DNA from: Fodinibacter sp963695175
GTDB lineage: Bacteria; Actinomycetota; Actinomycetes; Actinomycetales; Dermatophilaceae
DNA length: 64,000 nucleotides
Direction: 5' to 3'
NCBI GenBank assembly: GCA_963695175.1
Contig: CAVOGG010000003.1
Span: 372,001 to 436,000, forward strand
The notes beneath the pieces were generated by a model. The model was not told the origin of the DNA. It worked only from the letters and a program-made list of their open reading frames with translations, and did no database searches. This document shows positions 42,718 through 51,969 of the stretch, piece after piece; position 1 is the stretch's first letter, and each line of letters begins with the position of its first letter. The translations under genes were made by a program, and so were the position numbers.

Positions 42718-43908
42718 TCACCTACCCACTGGCACCTCCGCGACGCTCCCGGCCGGCTCGAGGACCTCGACGGCCAGGACGGTGGGCAGGTGGCGCGCGA
42801 TCTCCACCCAGGTGTCTCCCTCGTCGCGGCTGGCGAACACCGAGCCCGTGTTCGTCCCGAAGTACACCCCGGCGGGGTCCCGCTGGTCGCCGCTCATGCC
42901 CTGGCGGAGCACGGTGAAGAAGCACGCCTCCTGGGGCAGCCCCGACCGCTGCGCCTCCCACGACGCACCGGCGTCCCGCGAGCGCCAGACCGCGGCGGCC
43001 GCATCCGGCGGGTACCGGCCCTCGGTGTCGCCGTTGAGCGGCACGGTCCAGACCGTCCGGCCGTCGCGGGGGTGGGCCCAGAGCGGGAACCCGAACGTGG
43101 AGGGCAGGCCCGCGGTGATGTCGTGCCAGCTCCGGCCGCCGTCCTGCGAGCGCCAGACCCCGTGGTGGTTCTGCTGGTAGAGCGGGTCACCTTCACCGGT
43201 GGCGCGTTCGATGTGGTGCACGCAGAACCCGGTGTGTCCATCGGATGCCGCCGCGGGGTGGGCGTGGCCCTCGCCGTCGCTGGGGTCCGCGAGGCCGTTG
43301 CGCCGCTCCCACGTCACCCCGCCGTCCTCGGTGGCGAAGACTCCGGCGGCGGAGATCCCGACCCACATCTTCTCGGGGTCCGCTGGGTCCGCGACGATCG
43401 TGTGGAGGACGAGCCCGGCGGCGCCGGGGCCCCACTCGGGGGCCGACGGGTGGTCGGTCAGCCCCTTGACGGTCTCCCACGTCGCGCCGTCGTCGTCGCT
43501 GACCAGCAGGGTCGCCGGTTTCGTCCCCGCGTAGAGCCTGGGGCCGACCCGCCCGAGCGACCACACCTGGGAGAAGCCGTCGCCGAACGGCGCGGCCGAC
43601 TCGGTCCAGCCGATGGACTCGGCGAACCCGGGGTCGTCTGCGGCCCAGGCGTCCATCTGACCGGTCGTCAGCTTGGTCAGGTTCCAGGTCCGGCCGTCGT
43701 CATCCGAGCGCCAGACGCCGGCGCCGGACCAGTCACCGCCGCCACCGGCCCACATCGTCCCGGTGGCCGGGTCGCCGATGGCGTGGTTGATCGTCCACCC
43801 GTCGCAGTACGGTCCGCGGACCGCCCACTGGCCGCGGTCGGCACCTCCGTCGAGCACGAAGGCGCCCTTGGTCGTTCCCACCAACAGGCGGATGGCTGCT
43901 TCGGACAT
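42718..43908 (-). CDS. BNR/VPS10-like beta-propeller protein
   Basis: 396 residues from ATG 43908 (MSEAAIRLLVGTTKGAF), with GGAGGAGGGG upstream. Asp-box (BNR) repeats recur along the chain: SDDDGRTWNL, SDDDGATWETV, TEDGGVTWERR, SQDGGRSWHDI, SRDAGASWEAQ, SRDEGDTWVEI. This gives a six- or seven-bladed propeller of the sialidase/photosystem-assembly/Vps10 superfamily. No signal peptide is visible, so it is cytosolic, and the sialidase catalytic residues are not evident. Widespread actinobacterial proteins of this layout are annotated only as exo-alpha-sialidase-like or WD40-like. A binding or scaffold role is more likely than hydrolysis. Confidence 0.85.
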   Translation of the reverse strand: MSEAAIRLLVGTTKGAFVLDGGADRGQWAVRGPYCDGWTINHAIGDPATGTMWAGGGGDWSGAGVWRSDDDGRTWNLTKLTTGQMDAWAADDPGFAESIGWTESAAPFGDGFSQVWSLGRVGPRLYAGTKPATLLVSDDDGATWETVKGLTDHPSAPEWGPGAAGLVLHTIVADPADPEKMWVGISAAGVFATEDGGVTWERRNGLADPSDGEGHAHPAAASDGHTGFCVHHIERATGEGDPLYQQNHHGVWRSQDGGRSWHDITAGLPSTFGFPLWAHPRDGRTVWTVPLNGDTEGRYPPDAAAAVWRSRDAGASWEAQRSGLPQEACFFTVLRQGMSGDQRDPAGVYFGTNTGSVFASRDEGDTWVEIARHLPTVLAVEVLEPAGSVAEVPVGR

Positions 43909-44014
43909 CCGACGTCCCCTCCTCCAGACTCGTCCGTCCCTCCTGGCAGCGGACGGCTCCGTCCAGTCTCGCGACGCGCCCACGAGGCGGCAAGCCCAAC
44001 CTGACCCCGACCAT

Positions 44015-44048
44015 CGACCGCAGGCCACCAGGTGGTGACCTGCGGTCG
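44015..44048 (-). terminator. Hairpin downstream of the DUF4386 gene
   Basis: CGACCGCAGG and CCTGCGGTCG form a 10-bp perfect stem, and the inner CCACC/GGTGG can extend it. It lies 35 bases beyond the DUF4386 stop on the minus strand and ahead of the beta-propeller gene, separating the two. Confidence 0.65.
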
Positions 44049-44082
44049 TCGTGGTCGGCCGTGTGACTACTGCCCTCGCCGC

Positions 44083-44826
44083 TCAGGCGGCAAGCGCGGC
44101 GCGCGCTGCGGGACGGAAGCCCTTGAACGCCAGGTAGAAGCCGACCGACAGCTCCCAGGTCGCGATGGGGAGCGTCGCGAGCAGCGTCAGCGAGCTGGTC
44201 TGGGTGGTCTGGCCGAAGAAGGTCAGCAGGTTCGCGGTGAACAGCACGGGGGCGCCGATGAGCCCGATGGTGGGGATGAGGCGGGGCACGAGGCGTGAGC
44301 GGTAGAGCAGGGTGCCGAAGAGCACGGCGTTGAGGCTGGCCATGAAGCCCGGGCCGAGCAGGAAGGTCCAGTCGCGGGCGGTGACCAGGGCGTGGCCGGT
44401 CGTGGTCAGCGAGCTGGCCTCGGCCGCTGCGGAGCCGGCGAGGTCCTGGCGGAGCAGGACGACGGTGAGCAGGGCGACGACACCGATCAGGATGACGGCC
44501 GCCTCGACCATCCGCGACATGACGAAGCCGAGCGCCATCGACTCGTTGACCCGCTTGACGACCGGGAACACCGCGACCGCGCTGCCGATGCCGGTCAGCG
44601 CGGTGACGACGTCGAGCAGGCAGGCGAACAACACCTGGGAGTCGTGGCCCGCCCCGACGATGTAGCCGGGGTCGTTGAGCACCGGGTCGAGCAGCACCAG
44701 GGCGGGGATGGACGCGGCGAAGGTGAGGATGTAGAAGATCCCGGCCGCGCGGGAGTTGCCTCGCGTGGGGTCGGTGGGCCGGGAGGGGATGACGCTGGGT
44801 GCGGACGTGGTGGTCGTGGTGGTCAT
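44083..44826 (-). CDS. DUF4386 membrane protein
   Basis: 247 residues with about six membrane helices (AAGIFYILTFAASIPALVLLD, VTALTGIGSAVAVFPVV, AAVILIGVVALLTVVLL, LLGPGFMASLNAVLFGTLLY, IPTIGLIGAPVLFTANLLTFF, ATWELSVGFYLAFKGF). Motifs VVKRVNESMALGFVMSRMVEA and FLLGPGFMASLNA are typical of DUF4386. The function of the family is unknown. It starts 1 base after a 101-residue gene and lies downstream of a MalT-like regulator on the same strand, so the three probably form a stress- or ligand-controlled unit. Confidence 0.9.
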   Translation of the reverse strand: MTTTTTTSAPSVIPSRPTDPTRGNSRAAGIFYILTFAASIPALVLLDPVLNDPGYIVGAGHDSQVLFACLLDVVTALTGIGSAVAVFPVVKRVNESMALGFVMSRMVEAAVILIGVVALLTVVLLRQDLAGSAAAEASSLTTTGHALVTARDWTFLLGPGFMASLNAVLFGTLLYRSRLVPRLIPTIGLIGAPVLFTANLLTFFGQTTQTSSLTLLATLPIATWELSVGFYLAFKGFRPAARAALAA

Positions 44827-44827
44827 G

Positions 44828-45133
44828 TCAGTCTCCGATGGGGTTGAGGTGCTCGGGGTTGTGGTGCTCGGGGTCGTGGCGGGTGTGGCCGGCCGGGTCG
44901 GGATCGATCCGGGCGACCGAGATCAGCGGCAGTCCGATGTCGCGCAGCGTGGCCAGCAGGCCGTGGAGCGCCGCCTGGTCGATGACGTTGCCGCGAAGGA
45001 CGGTGGTGCCGTCGCCGTCGGGCGTCAGGTGCACGCCGTCGAGGTAGGACGCCCACCGCGGGTCGAGGCGCCCCTGGATGCGGATCTCGTACCAGCCGGC
45101 GTCGTGCTGCGGGGTGAACGCTCCGTGGGTCAC
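44828..45133 (-). CDS. Small conserved-looking protein paired with DUF4386
   Basis: 101 residues from GTG 45133 (MTHGAFTPQHDAGWYEIRI), with AGGAGGA about 8 bases upstream. The body reads IRIQGRLDPRWASYLDGVHLTPDGDGTTVLRGNVIDQAALHGLLATLRDIGLPLISVARID and ends in a His/Asp/Pro-rich tail. This layout recurs in actinobacterial genes next to MalT-like regulators and DUF4386 proteins. No catalytic motif is visible. Its stop lies 1 base before the DUF4386 ATG. Confidence 0.82.
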   Translation of the reverse strand: MTHGAFTPQHDAGWYEIRIQGRLDPRWASYLDGVHLTPDGDGTTVLRGNVIDQAALHGLLATLRDIGLPLISVARIDPDPAGHTRHDPEHHNPEHLNPIGD

Positions 45134-45303
45134 GGGGTGGTCCTCCTGCCGGTGCGGGACGGTTCGCCGGTGCTGGCGGGTCGTCGTGATGCCGTCACGG
45201 TAGGAAGGGAGGTGATGAGTGGTCGTCATCAGCAGTGATGAGCGACCGTGATGAACTTCCGCCATCGCCTGCCGGGCGGGTGGTGGTCGCCGAGTGGGAG
45301 GCT

Positions 45304-48024
45304 TCAGCGAGGAGGGTTGCGGGAGAACAGGTTCAGCTGGTGCGCACGGCGAACGGCCGCCCGGCGGTTGGTGACGGCGAGCTTGGTGTAGACGTGCTGG
45401 GTGTGGGTGCGCACGGTGCTGAGCGACACCCCCAGGGCGCGGGCGATGGCCGGACCGTCGAGGTCGGAGCCGAGGTAGCGCAGCACGTCGAGCTCTCGGC
45501 TGCTCAGCGGGTCGACGAGCTCGTGCTGCGCGGGACTCCCGGCCGCCGCGGGCGGCGTGGCCAGGGCAGGGGGCGCCATGGCGTCGAGCAGCCGGCGCAC
45601 GAAGCGCCACCCCGGGTCGCGGCCGGCCGCGGCGGTCAGCAGCGCGCGCATCGGAGCGCCCTCGTCGGTGAACACGCTGATCTGCCCCTCCGGTTCGGCG
45701 AGACGCAGGGCACGCTCGAGCGACTCCAGCGCTGCCCCCTCGTCCCCGCCGAGCGCGAGCGCGCACGCCTGGAGAACCAACACCTCGATCACGACGGCCG
45801 TGCGCCCGCCCGACTCGGCGGCGACCAGGAGGCGGGCCAGGAGGTCGTTCACCTCCGTGACCGGCGCCCTGCCGCGGGATGCCGCGTGGTCGGCGAGCAG
45901 GACCCGCGCCAGGGTCACGTGCTCGAACTCGTGCAGGTAGGTCAGCTCGTCGGACGTGGCGACTCGCCCGCGGCGCGCCCACGCCAGCGCCTCTGCCACC
46001 CGGCCGGAGGCGGCGAGCAGCCGGGCGCGCACGGCATCCACCGGCCGTACGTTGGGCGCGAAGTCGGCGACGTAGAGCCGCTCCGCCTCCTCGAGCAGCC
46101 CGAGCGCGGCATCCACATCACCCTGCGCGGCCCGCACCCGCGCCAGTGCGACGCGCCATCGGTAGGGGTGTTGCGGGAGGCCGGCTGACTCACCCAACCC
46201 GTCGGCCCGACGCAGGTGCTCGGCCGCACCGGTCAGGTCGCCGCGTTCCGCGGCCACCCGGCTCAGCTGCACGTGCAGGTCGGCCGCGCCCCGCGGCTGC
46301 GCCGTGCTGGGCACCAGCGCGAGGGCCTGGCGGCAGGAGCCCTCGGCGTCGCCCAGCCGGCCCCGGGCCAGGTCGATGTCGATGAGGGAGACGGTGCAGC
46401 CGAGCACGTCGGACAGGTGGCCCACCCGCCGCAGGTGGTCGGTGGCGACCCGGTAGGAGTCGTGCGCCACGGCCAGGTCTCCGGCGGTCCACGACGCGAG
46501 CCCGACGAGCGCGGAGGCCGAGGCGATCGTGAGGTGGTCGTCGGCGTCGGCGCGCTCCAGCGCGAGCCGGGCGTGGCGCACCGTGCCGCCCAGGTCGCCC
46601 CCGACGAGCGCGAGGGCGGCCCGGTAGGTGTGCACCGCGCCCGGCAGGCGGGCCAGCTCAGCGGCGTCGGCCACGACCAGGTCGCCCACCGGCCCGGCCA
46701 GGAGTCGCTCGACGTCGGCCAGCCGCTGCTCGAGCGAGTCGAACTCGTTGCTCGCCGCGAGCGCGCCCACGAACCCGACCGCGAGCACCGGCCGCCACTG
46801 CACCACCGTCGTCGGGAAGGCGTCGACCCAGCGGCAGATCACCGCCTCGCGCCGCTCGCGCAGCAACGTCGGGATCGCGAGCTCGGCCCGGGCGGCCGCC
46901 AGGTCGACGTCGCCGGCGGCGAGCGCGTACCGCACCGCCGCCTCGGCATCCCCTGCCCGGTCGAACCAGTCGCCGGCCAGCAGGTGCAGGCCGCGCACGT
47001 CGTCGGGCCGCTCGTCGTCCAGGTGGGCCCGGAGCACCTCGGCGAACAGGTGGTGGTACCGGTACCACTGACGGTGGGCGTCGAGCGGGATGACGAACAG
47101 GTTCTGCCGCTCCAGCTGCTCGAGCACCGCCTTGCCGCCGGGCGAACCCGTCACCGCGTCGCACAGCGAGCCGGTCAGCCGGTCGAGCACCGAGGTGTCC
47201 AGCAGGAACCGGCGCACCTCGTGCGGCAGCCCGTCGAGCACCTCGTCGGCCAGGTAGTCCACGACGAACCGGTCGTCACCGGCGAAGCCTGCGATGAACT
47301 GCGACCTGTCGTCGCGCGCGGAGAGGGACAGCGCCGCCAGCTGCAGGGCTGCAGCCCACCCCTCGGTGCGCACCTCCAGGGTCGCGACGTCGTCCGGTGA
47401 GAGGGCCAGCGCGTTGAGCTCGTTGAGGTAGGTCGCGGCCTCGTCGGCGGTGAACCGGAGGTCGGCGGCCCGCACCTCGACGAGGTCACCGCGGGCCCGC
47501 AGCCGGGCGAGGGGCAGGCTGGGGTCGACCCGGGAGCTGATGACCACGTGCACCTGCGGTGGCAGGTGGTCGAGGAGGAACAGCATCCCGGCCCGGGTGC
47601 CCGGGCCCTCGGCACGGTGGTAGTCGTCGAGCACCAGGGTGAGGTCCGCGGGCAGCACGCTGAGCTCGTTGAGCAGTGCGGTCAGCACGGTGTCGACGGA
47701 CGCGTGGCCGCCGCGCTGCAGCGCGAGCGCCGCCGTGGCAGTGCCCGGGACGACGCGCTCGACAGCGCGCAGGACGTAGGTCCAGAACGTCGACTCGTCC
47801 CGGTCACGCTCGTCGAGGGACACCCAGGCGATCGGGTGTGCAGGGCGGGATCGCGCCAGCCAGGTGACGAGAAGCGTGGTCTTGCCGAACCCGGCCGGTG
47901 CCGAGACGAGCACGAGGGTTGCGTCCGAGCCCCGGTCCAGCAGGTCGTCGAGGCGGGGGCGGGCCACGGTTCGCGGGCGGGATCGCGGCACGAGCAGCTT
48001 GGTCTCCACCACGGCCTCGGGCAC
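45304..48024 (-). CDS. MalT-like LuxR-family transcriptional activator
   Basis: 906 residues from GTG 48024 (MPEAVVETKLLVPRSRP), chosen because AGGAGG lies 8 bases upstream. An ATPase domain has P-loop SAPAGFGKTT and VLDDYH. A middle winged-helix/TPR region runs from about 340 to 830. The C-terminal LuxR HTH is LSSRELDVLRYLGSDLDGPAIARALGVSLSTVRTHTQHVYTKL. It is the STAND-type activator layout of MalT: ATP and an inducer drive oligomerisation and DNA binding. The two small downstream genes (44828 and 44083) on the same strand are the likely targets. It diverges from an MFS gene across a 94-base gap. Confidence 0.92.
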   Translation of the reverse strand: MPEAVVETKLLVPRSRPRTVARPRLDDLLDRGSDATLVLVSAPAGFGKTTLLVTWLARSRPAHPIAWVSLDERDRDESTFWTYVLRAVERVVPGTATAALALQRGGHASVDTVLTALLNELSVLPADLTLVLDDYHRAEGPGTRAGMLFLLDHLPPQVHVVISSRVDPSLPLARLRARGDLVEVRAADLRFTADEAATYLNELNALALSPDDVATLEVRTEGWAAALQLAALSLSARDDRSQFIAGFAGDDRFVVDYLADEVLDGLPHEVRRFLLDTSVLDRLTGSLCDAVTGSPGGKAVLEQLERQNLFVIPLDAHRQWYRYHHLFAEVLRAHLDDERPDDVRGLHLLAGDWFDRAGDAEAAVRYALAAGDVDLAAARAELAIPTLLRERREAVICRWVDAFPTTVVQWRPVLAVGFVGALAASNEFDSLEQRLADVERLLAGPVGDLVVADAAELARLPGAVHTYRAALALVGGDLGGTVRHARLALERADADDHLTIASASALVGLASWTAGDLAVAHDSYRVATDHLRRVGHLSDVLGCTVSLIDIDLARGRLGDAEGSCRQALALVPSTAQPRGAADLHVQLSRVAAERGDLTGAAEHLRRADGLGESAGLPQHPYRWRVALARVRAAQGDVDAALGLLEEAERLYVADFAPNVRPVDAVRARLLAASGRVAEALAWARRGRVATSDELTYLHEFEHVTLARVLLADHAASRGRAPVTEVNDLLARLLVAAESGGRTAVVIEVLVLQACALALGGDEGAALESLERALRLAEPEGQISVFTDEGAPMRALLTAAAGRDPGWRFVRRLLDAMAPPALATPPAAAGSPAQHELVDPLSSRELDVLRYLGSDLDGPAIARALGVSLSTVRTHTQHVYTKLAVTNRRAAVRRAHQLNLFSRNPPR

Positions 48025-48118
48025 GGGCGCTGCCTCCTGGCTGGACTCGACGTTCACGAGCGTAGGCCATGCTGGTGTGGAGCCGGTTTCCCCTGAGGGC
48101 CGCAGACCAGGAGGCGCG

Positions 48119-49393
48119 ATGAGGCCTCCGGTCCAGAGCCCACCACCACGCGAGGTGATCTCGGCGCCGCGCGCGGACCGCGTCGGCTGGTCGTTCATTG
48201 CGCTGTACACCCTGTCGTACGCCGGTGGGGCGCTGCTCTTCCTGGCCCCGCTCCTGGTGTCGTTGGCACTGAAGGTGAACGACCTGGTCGGCCTCGACGA
48301 CGCCCCGAGGAACCTCGCCCTGGTGACCGGTGTCGGGTCGCTGCTGTCGATCGTCAGCAACCCGTTCTTCGGCCGGATGAGCGACCGCACCACCGCCAGG
48401 TGGGGCATGCGGCGGCCGTGGATGGTCGTGGGGCTGGTCGGCGGCACCACCGGCATCCTGACCGTGGCCCTCGCACCGAACATCGCGGTCGTGCTCGTCG
48501 GGTGGGGCATCGCGCAGGTCTTCCTCAACGCGCTGCTCGCGGCGCAGGTCGCCGTGCTCCCCGACCAGGTGCCCGTCGACCAGCGCGGCCTCGTCTCAGG
48601 GGCGCTGGGCATCTGCCTGCCGGCGGCATCGGTGGCGGGCACGCTTCTCGTGCAGACGTTCGACCAGAGCGACCTGTCCATGTTCCTGGCCCCCTGCGTG
48701 GTCGGCTCCGCGCTCGTGGTCGTGTTCGTGACCCGGCTCGACGACCGGCGGCTCGACCCCGCCGCGCGGCCACCGTGGTCGGTGCGCCAGCTGCTCGGCT
48801 CGTTCTACGTCAACCCACGTGCCAACCCTGACTTCGCGTGGGCCTTCCTCAGTCGGTTCCTGCTCCTCATGGCGTACGCGTTCCTCGTCACCTACCAGGC
48901 GTACTTCCTGCTCGACCAGGTCGGGACCACCGAGGATGCCGTGCCCCACCAGATCTTCCTCGGCACGCTCGTGCAGTCGGTGGCGCTGGTCGTCGCCGCA
49001 CCCGTGACCGGCCGGCTCTCCGACCGGGTCGGGCGCCGCAAGGTCTTCGTCGTGGTCGCGGGGGTCGTCTACGCGATCGCGATGGTGGTCATCGCCACGG
49101 CGACCGCCCCCACCGGCTACCTCGTCGGGATGGCCATCGGCGGGTTCGGCTTCGGCATGTACATGGCCGTCGACCTGGCCCTGGTCGTCGACGTTCTGCC
49201 CGAGACCGGATCGGCCGCCAAGGACCTGGGCGTGCTGAACATCGCCGGTGCGCTGCCGTTCGCCCTGGCACCCGCCCTCGCCCCCGTCGTGCTGGCCCTC
49301 AGCGACAACAGCTACACGGTGCTCTACCTCGTCGCCGGGGGCTGCGCCCTCCTCGGCGCGGCAGCCATCGTCCCGATCAAGCGGGTCAGGTAG
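48119..49393 (+). CDS. Major facilitator superfamily transporter
   Basis: 424 residues and twelve membrane helices. Conserved MFS loops GRMSDRTTARWGMRRPWM (between helices 2 and 3) and GRLSDRVGRRK (between 8 and 9) are present. The arrangement resembles glycoside/pentoside and sucrose-type porters. The start ATG 48119 has CAGGAGG upstream. It diverges from the MalT-like regulator, which may control it. Its last 8 bases overlap the end of the convergent CYTH-CHAD gene. The substrate is unknown. Confidence 0.9.
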   Translation: MRPPVQSPPPREVISAPRADRVGWSFIALYTLSYAGGALLFLAPLLVSLALKVNDLVGLDDAPRNLALVTGVGSLLSIVSNPFFGRMSDRTTARWGMRRPWMVVGLVGGTTGILTVALAPNIAVVLVGWGIAQVFLNALLAAQVAVLPDQVPVDQRGLVSGALGICLPAASVAGTLLVQTFDQSDLSMFLAPCVVGSALVVVFVTRLDDRRLDPAARPPWSVRQLLGSFYVNPRANPDFAWAFLSRFLLLMAYAFLVTYQAYFLLDQVGTTEDAVPHQIFLGTLVQSVALVVAAPVTGRLSDRVGRRKVFVVVAGVVYAIAMVVIATATAPTGYLVGMAIGGFGFGMYMAVDLALVVDVLPETGSAAKDLGVLNIAGALPFALAPALAPVVLALSDNSYTVLYLVAGGCALLGAAAIVPIKRVR

Positions 49394-50930
49394 CTCCCTT
49401 GGTCGAGCCCTTGACCCACCGGTCGACGTGCCGGTGCGGGAGCCGTTTCCATGCCTTCTCGTAGTCTCGTTCGGCAACCTCGGCGCGCTGTTCCTCACGG
49501 GCATGGAGCCGGCCGGCGCCGAAGGCGATGGCTGCCTCGCCCTCTGAGCGTGCGGTCAGCTCTTCGAGCCACGCCCGGGACGCCACGGTGTCCTGGTGGG
49601 CACCCAGCGCGTCCTGAAGCTTCTTGGCGCGCCTGGCCAACCGCTTGGCGCGCTTGCCGAGCACTGGGGTAGCGGACTCGGCGGCGTAGCGGAGCCGCTT
49701 GGCCTTCTTGCGCACCTCGTGGAGCGCCTCGTCGCGGTCCGCGCGACCGTGGGTTCGACGGGCTGCCTTGGCTGCGCGCCGCAGCCGTCGCGCGTCGCGC
49801 TCGAGGAGCTCGGGCAGCGCCTTGCGCGCGCGCTTGGCGGCCTTGGGGCGCAGCGCCGGTGCCTGGATGACGGCATCCAGAGAGCGCACCAGCCGCCGGT
49901 AGCGCTCACTCGCGACTGCTTCCACTGCTGCCGCGTGAGCGCGGCGGTGCGCCTCGTCGAGATCGTCGTCGATGCGACTGCGAAGCAGGGTGTGGGTCGT
50001 CGCGGGTGGCTCGGCCGTCACCAGCGCGTCGAGGTGGCCACGCAGGACCTCGGAGTCGCGGGCCTCGCTGAGCTCGGCACCCAGCCAGCGCAGCTCGTCG
50101 CGCAGGGCGTCGACTGCGCCGGGCTCGAACATCGGCTGGTAGGTCGTGAGGGCCGAGCGGAGCCTGCGGGCCGCGATGCGCAGCTGGTGGACGGTCTCGC
50201 CCCGCAACCCGGCATCGTGCTCCTCCAGGACGGCGAGGTGCCCTGCGACATAGACGGCCACGACGTCCCGGACACTGGAGCGGCGGGAGAGCTGGGCCTT
50301 CGCCCAGGCACGCCCGTGGCCGGGCGACTCCTCGGCCAGTGCTCGGGCGAGCTTGGAGGAGACCCCCGCCGGACGGGCGCCTGCGCCCAGGAGCTCGGCC
50401 TCGATGCGCTCGAACAGCTCCGAACCGGCCCCGGCGAGCTCGACCTCCCACTCCCTCCAGTGCTGACCGAGCGCCGGCTCCAGAAGCCGCGTGGCGTGCA
50501 CGTCGTCGTCGGCAACGACGGCGAGCTCGGTGCCGTCCTCGCCGACGAGGGTGACCTCTGTGCGGTGGGTCGAGATCTGGGCCACCGGAACCAGGGGGCG
50601 TCCACCGGTCAGGCGCACGACGGCGCTGCGCAGCTGCTTGGGAACGGTGTGCACGGCACGCCCCAGCGGAAGGCGGGTCTCCGATCGCGAGTCGGGGCCA
50701 GAGGGCTCCTTCAGGTGCCATCCCTCATCGGCGCCGCCGACCCGGCGCCGCAGGGTGACCCGGTGCTGCAGCAGCGCCAGGTCGGCCGTGTCGAAGTACG
50801 TCGCGGCCAGGTCGGCCTCACGAGCGGGACCGACGGCAGCGACGCCGTCCACCCCGGTGAGGTCGGGAAGGGCCGCGTCGTGGTGGACCGTGTACTTGCG
50901 CTCCACTTCCTCATGCCGGGTCTCAGCCAT
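49386..50930 (-). CDS. CYTH-CHAD domain protein
   Basis: 514 residues from ATG 50930. The N-terminal CYTH (triphosphate tunnel) domain starts with the ExExK signature EVERKY (Glu8, Glu10, Lys12) and continues with TYFDTADLALLQHRVTLRRR. The C-terminal CHAD helical domain (about 215-510) has HQLRIAARRLRSALTTY and RKKAKRLRYAAE with the conserved His and Arg/Lys rows that bind polyphosphate. CYTH enzymes hydrolyse triphosphates or adenylate; CHAD targets the protein to polyphosphate granules. A SixA-like phosphatase gene sits next to it, and a PPK2 gene lies about 9 kb away. Confidence 0.92.
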   Translation of the reverse strand: MAETRHEEVERKYTVHHDAALPDLTGVDGVAAVGPAREADLAATYFDTADLALLQHRVTLRRRVGGADEGWHLKEPSGPDSRSETRLPLGRAVHTVPKQLRSAVVRLTGGRPLVPVAQISTHRTEVTLVGEDGTELAVVADDDVHATRLLEPALGQHWREWEVELAGAGSELFERIEAELLGAGARPAGVSSKLARALAEESPGHGRAWAKAQLSRRSSVRDVVAVYVAGHLAVLEEHDAGLRGETVHQLRIAARRLRSALTTYQPMFEPGAVDALRDELRWLGAELSEARDSEVLRGHLDALVTAEPPATTHTLLRSRIDDDLDEAHRRAHAAAVEAVASERYRRLVRSLDAVIQAPALRPKAAKRARKALPELLERDARRLRRAAKAARRTHGRADRDEALHEVRKKAKRLRYAAESATPVLGKRAKRLARRAKKLQDALGAHQDTVASRAWLEELTARSEGEAAIAFGAGRLHAREEQRAEVAERDYEKAWKRLPHRHVDRWVKGSTKGAT

Positions 50931-50998
50931 GACCCATCCTCTCGCCGCTGACCCGCCATCGCGCCCGCAGTGACGGACCACCGAGTCTGCGAGCGACG

Positions 50999-51517
50999 CT
51001 AGAGCGCTCGGACGGTGAACCTGCCGCCGTCCTCGACGAGCAGCACTCCGGCGCCCTTGCCGAGCGGCTGCACGGTCGCACCCGTCAGGGCAGCCGCCGC
51101 GGCCTCGTTCGTCGGACTGTGGCCGACGACCAGTGCCCGGCCGCCCTCGGGAAGTGACTCGACGATCCCGCGCAGTGCGGCGCCCAGCAGCCGCTCCTCG
51201 TGGTCGACCAGGTCCGGGTCGACCGCTCGGATCTGTTCGACCGAGGCGCCCTGGCCCGCTGCCTTGGCAGCGGCCCGCCAGCGATCCTCGACCGTCGAGC
51301 GCAGCCCGGTCACCTCGACGATGGCAGTGTCGTCCTGCCCGGCGGCGTGACGCAGGATCGTGACCATCTCGGTGGCGCGGGCCGCGCCGGAGGAGATGAA
51401 CGCGGCATACGGCGGCTGCAGGGCTTCGCGGCCGATCGCCTCCGCATCAGCCACGCCCTGTGCGGTCAGCTGGTCCCCGTCGTTGTCGGTGTGGCGACGC
51501 AGCTCGACGTAGCGCAT
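50999..51517 (-). CDS. SixA-like histidine phosphatase superfamily protein
   Basis: 172 residues. The catalytic motif is LRRHTDN (Arg8, His9), a variant of the usual RHG. A conserved Arg is in SSGAARATEM and the second His in VGHSPTNEAAAA. SixA removes phosphate from phosphohistidine proteins; members next to CHAD genes may act on polyphosphate-linked substrates. The family RHG glycine is replaced by Thr, which is tolerated in several SixA-like groups. It lies 69 bases upstream of the CYTH-CHAD start on the same strand. Confidence 0.85.
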   Translation of the reverse strand: MRYVELRRHTDNDGDQLTAQGVADAEAIGREALQPPYAAFISSGAARATEMVTILRHAAGQDDTAIVEVTGLRSTVEDRWRAAAKAAGQGASVEQIRAVDPDLVDHEERLLGAALRGIVESLPEGGRALVVGHSPTNEAAAAALTGATVQPLGKGAGVLLVEDGGRFTVRAL

Positions 51518-51687
51518 CCCCCATCGTCGGCACCTGACGGCGAGGAGCGCAAGCCGGACACCTGACGGTGTCGACGGACCCGGCCGGCTGCCCAGCGGAC
51601 GGCCTCGCTGCCGGCCGCCACCGCTGCGACGGACAGCGTCAGGGCCGCAAGGGCCAGGTCTGCCTTGTTGTGGTCGCGGATACGCAT
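51466..51687 (-). CDS. Possible small single-pass membrane protein
   Basis: 73 residues from ATG 51687 (MRIRDHNKADLALAALTLSV). One membrane helix, ALAALTLSVAAVAAGSEAV, is flanked by basic residues (RVRRHRQ). The 3' end overlaps the phosphatase start by 52 bases in another frame, and the last 30 residues are Ser/Thr-rich, which weakens the call. A GGCAGG word lies upstream. It may be real or a chance open frame. Confidence 0.35.
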   Translation of the reverse strand: MRIRDHNKADLALAALTLSVAAVAAGSEAVRWAAGRVRRHRQVSGLRSSPSGADDGGCATSSCVATPTTTGTS

Positions 51688-51810
51688 GCCTGGTACCTGC
51701 CCGCTGTCAGGTGCTCTCACACCCCTGAACCGCCGCGGGTTCAGTGAAGCATCGGGCCGGAAGACGACTGCCCTCGACCTGCGTCTCCGCAGGTGAGGGG
51801 CCGATCGTGG

Positions 51811-51887
51811 TGGTGGATGTGAAGGGACTCGAACCCATGGCCTCTCGCGTGTGAAGCGAACGCTCTAACCAACTGAGCTACACATCC
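51811..51887 (-). tRNA. tRNA-Val (anticodon CAC)
   Basis: Acceptor GGATGTG pairs with CACATCC, with encoded ACCA at the 3' end. The D-arm is GCTC/GAGC, the anticodon stem TTCGC/GCGAG and the anticodon loop TTCACAC, giving CAC. The T-loop is GGTTCGAGTCC. It reads GUG valine codons. Confidence 0.93.
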
Positions 51888-51969
51888 GGGTGCCTGACGG
51901 CCTGCCGAGGATATACGGACCTCCCGACTCGGCGGAAATCGGGTCCCCCGCACTCGGCCGACGTCCAGC

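Noticed and set aside
44828..45982. 384-residue extension of the small gene at 44828
   Set aside because: The upstream part is antisense to the MalT-like gene; GTG 45133 has a good ribosome site.
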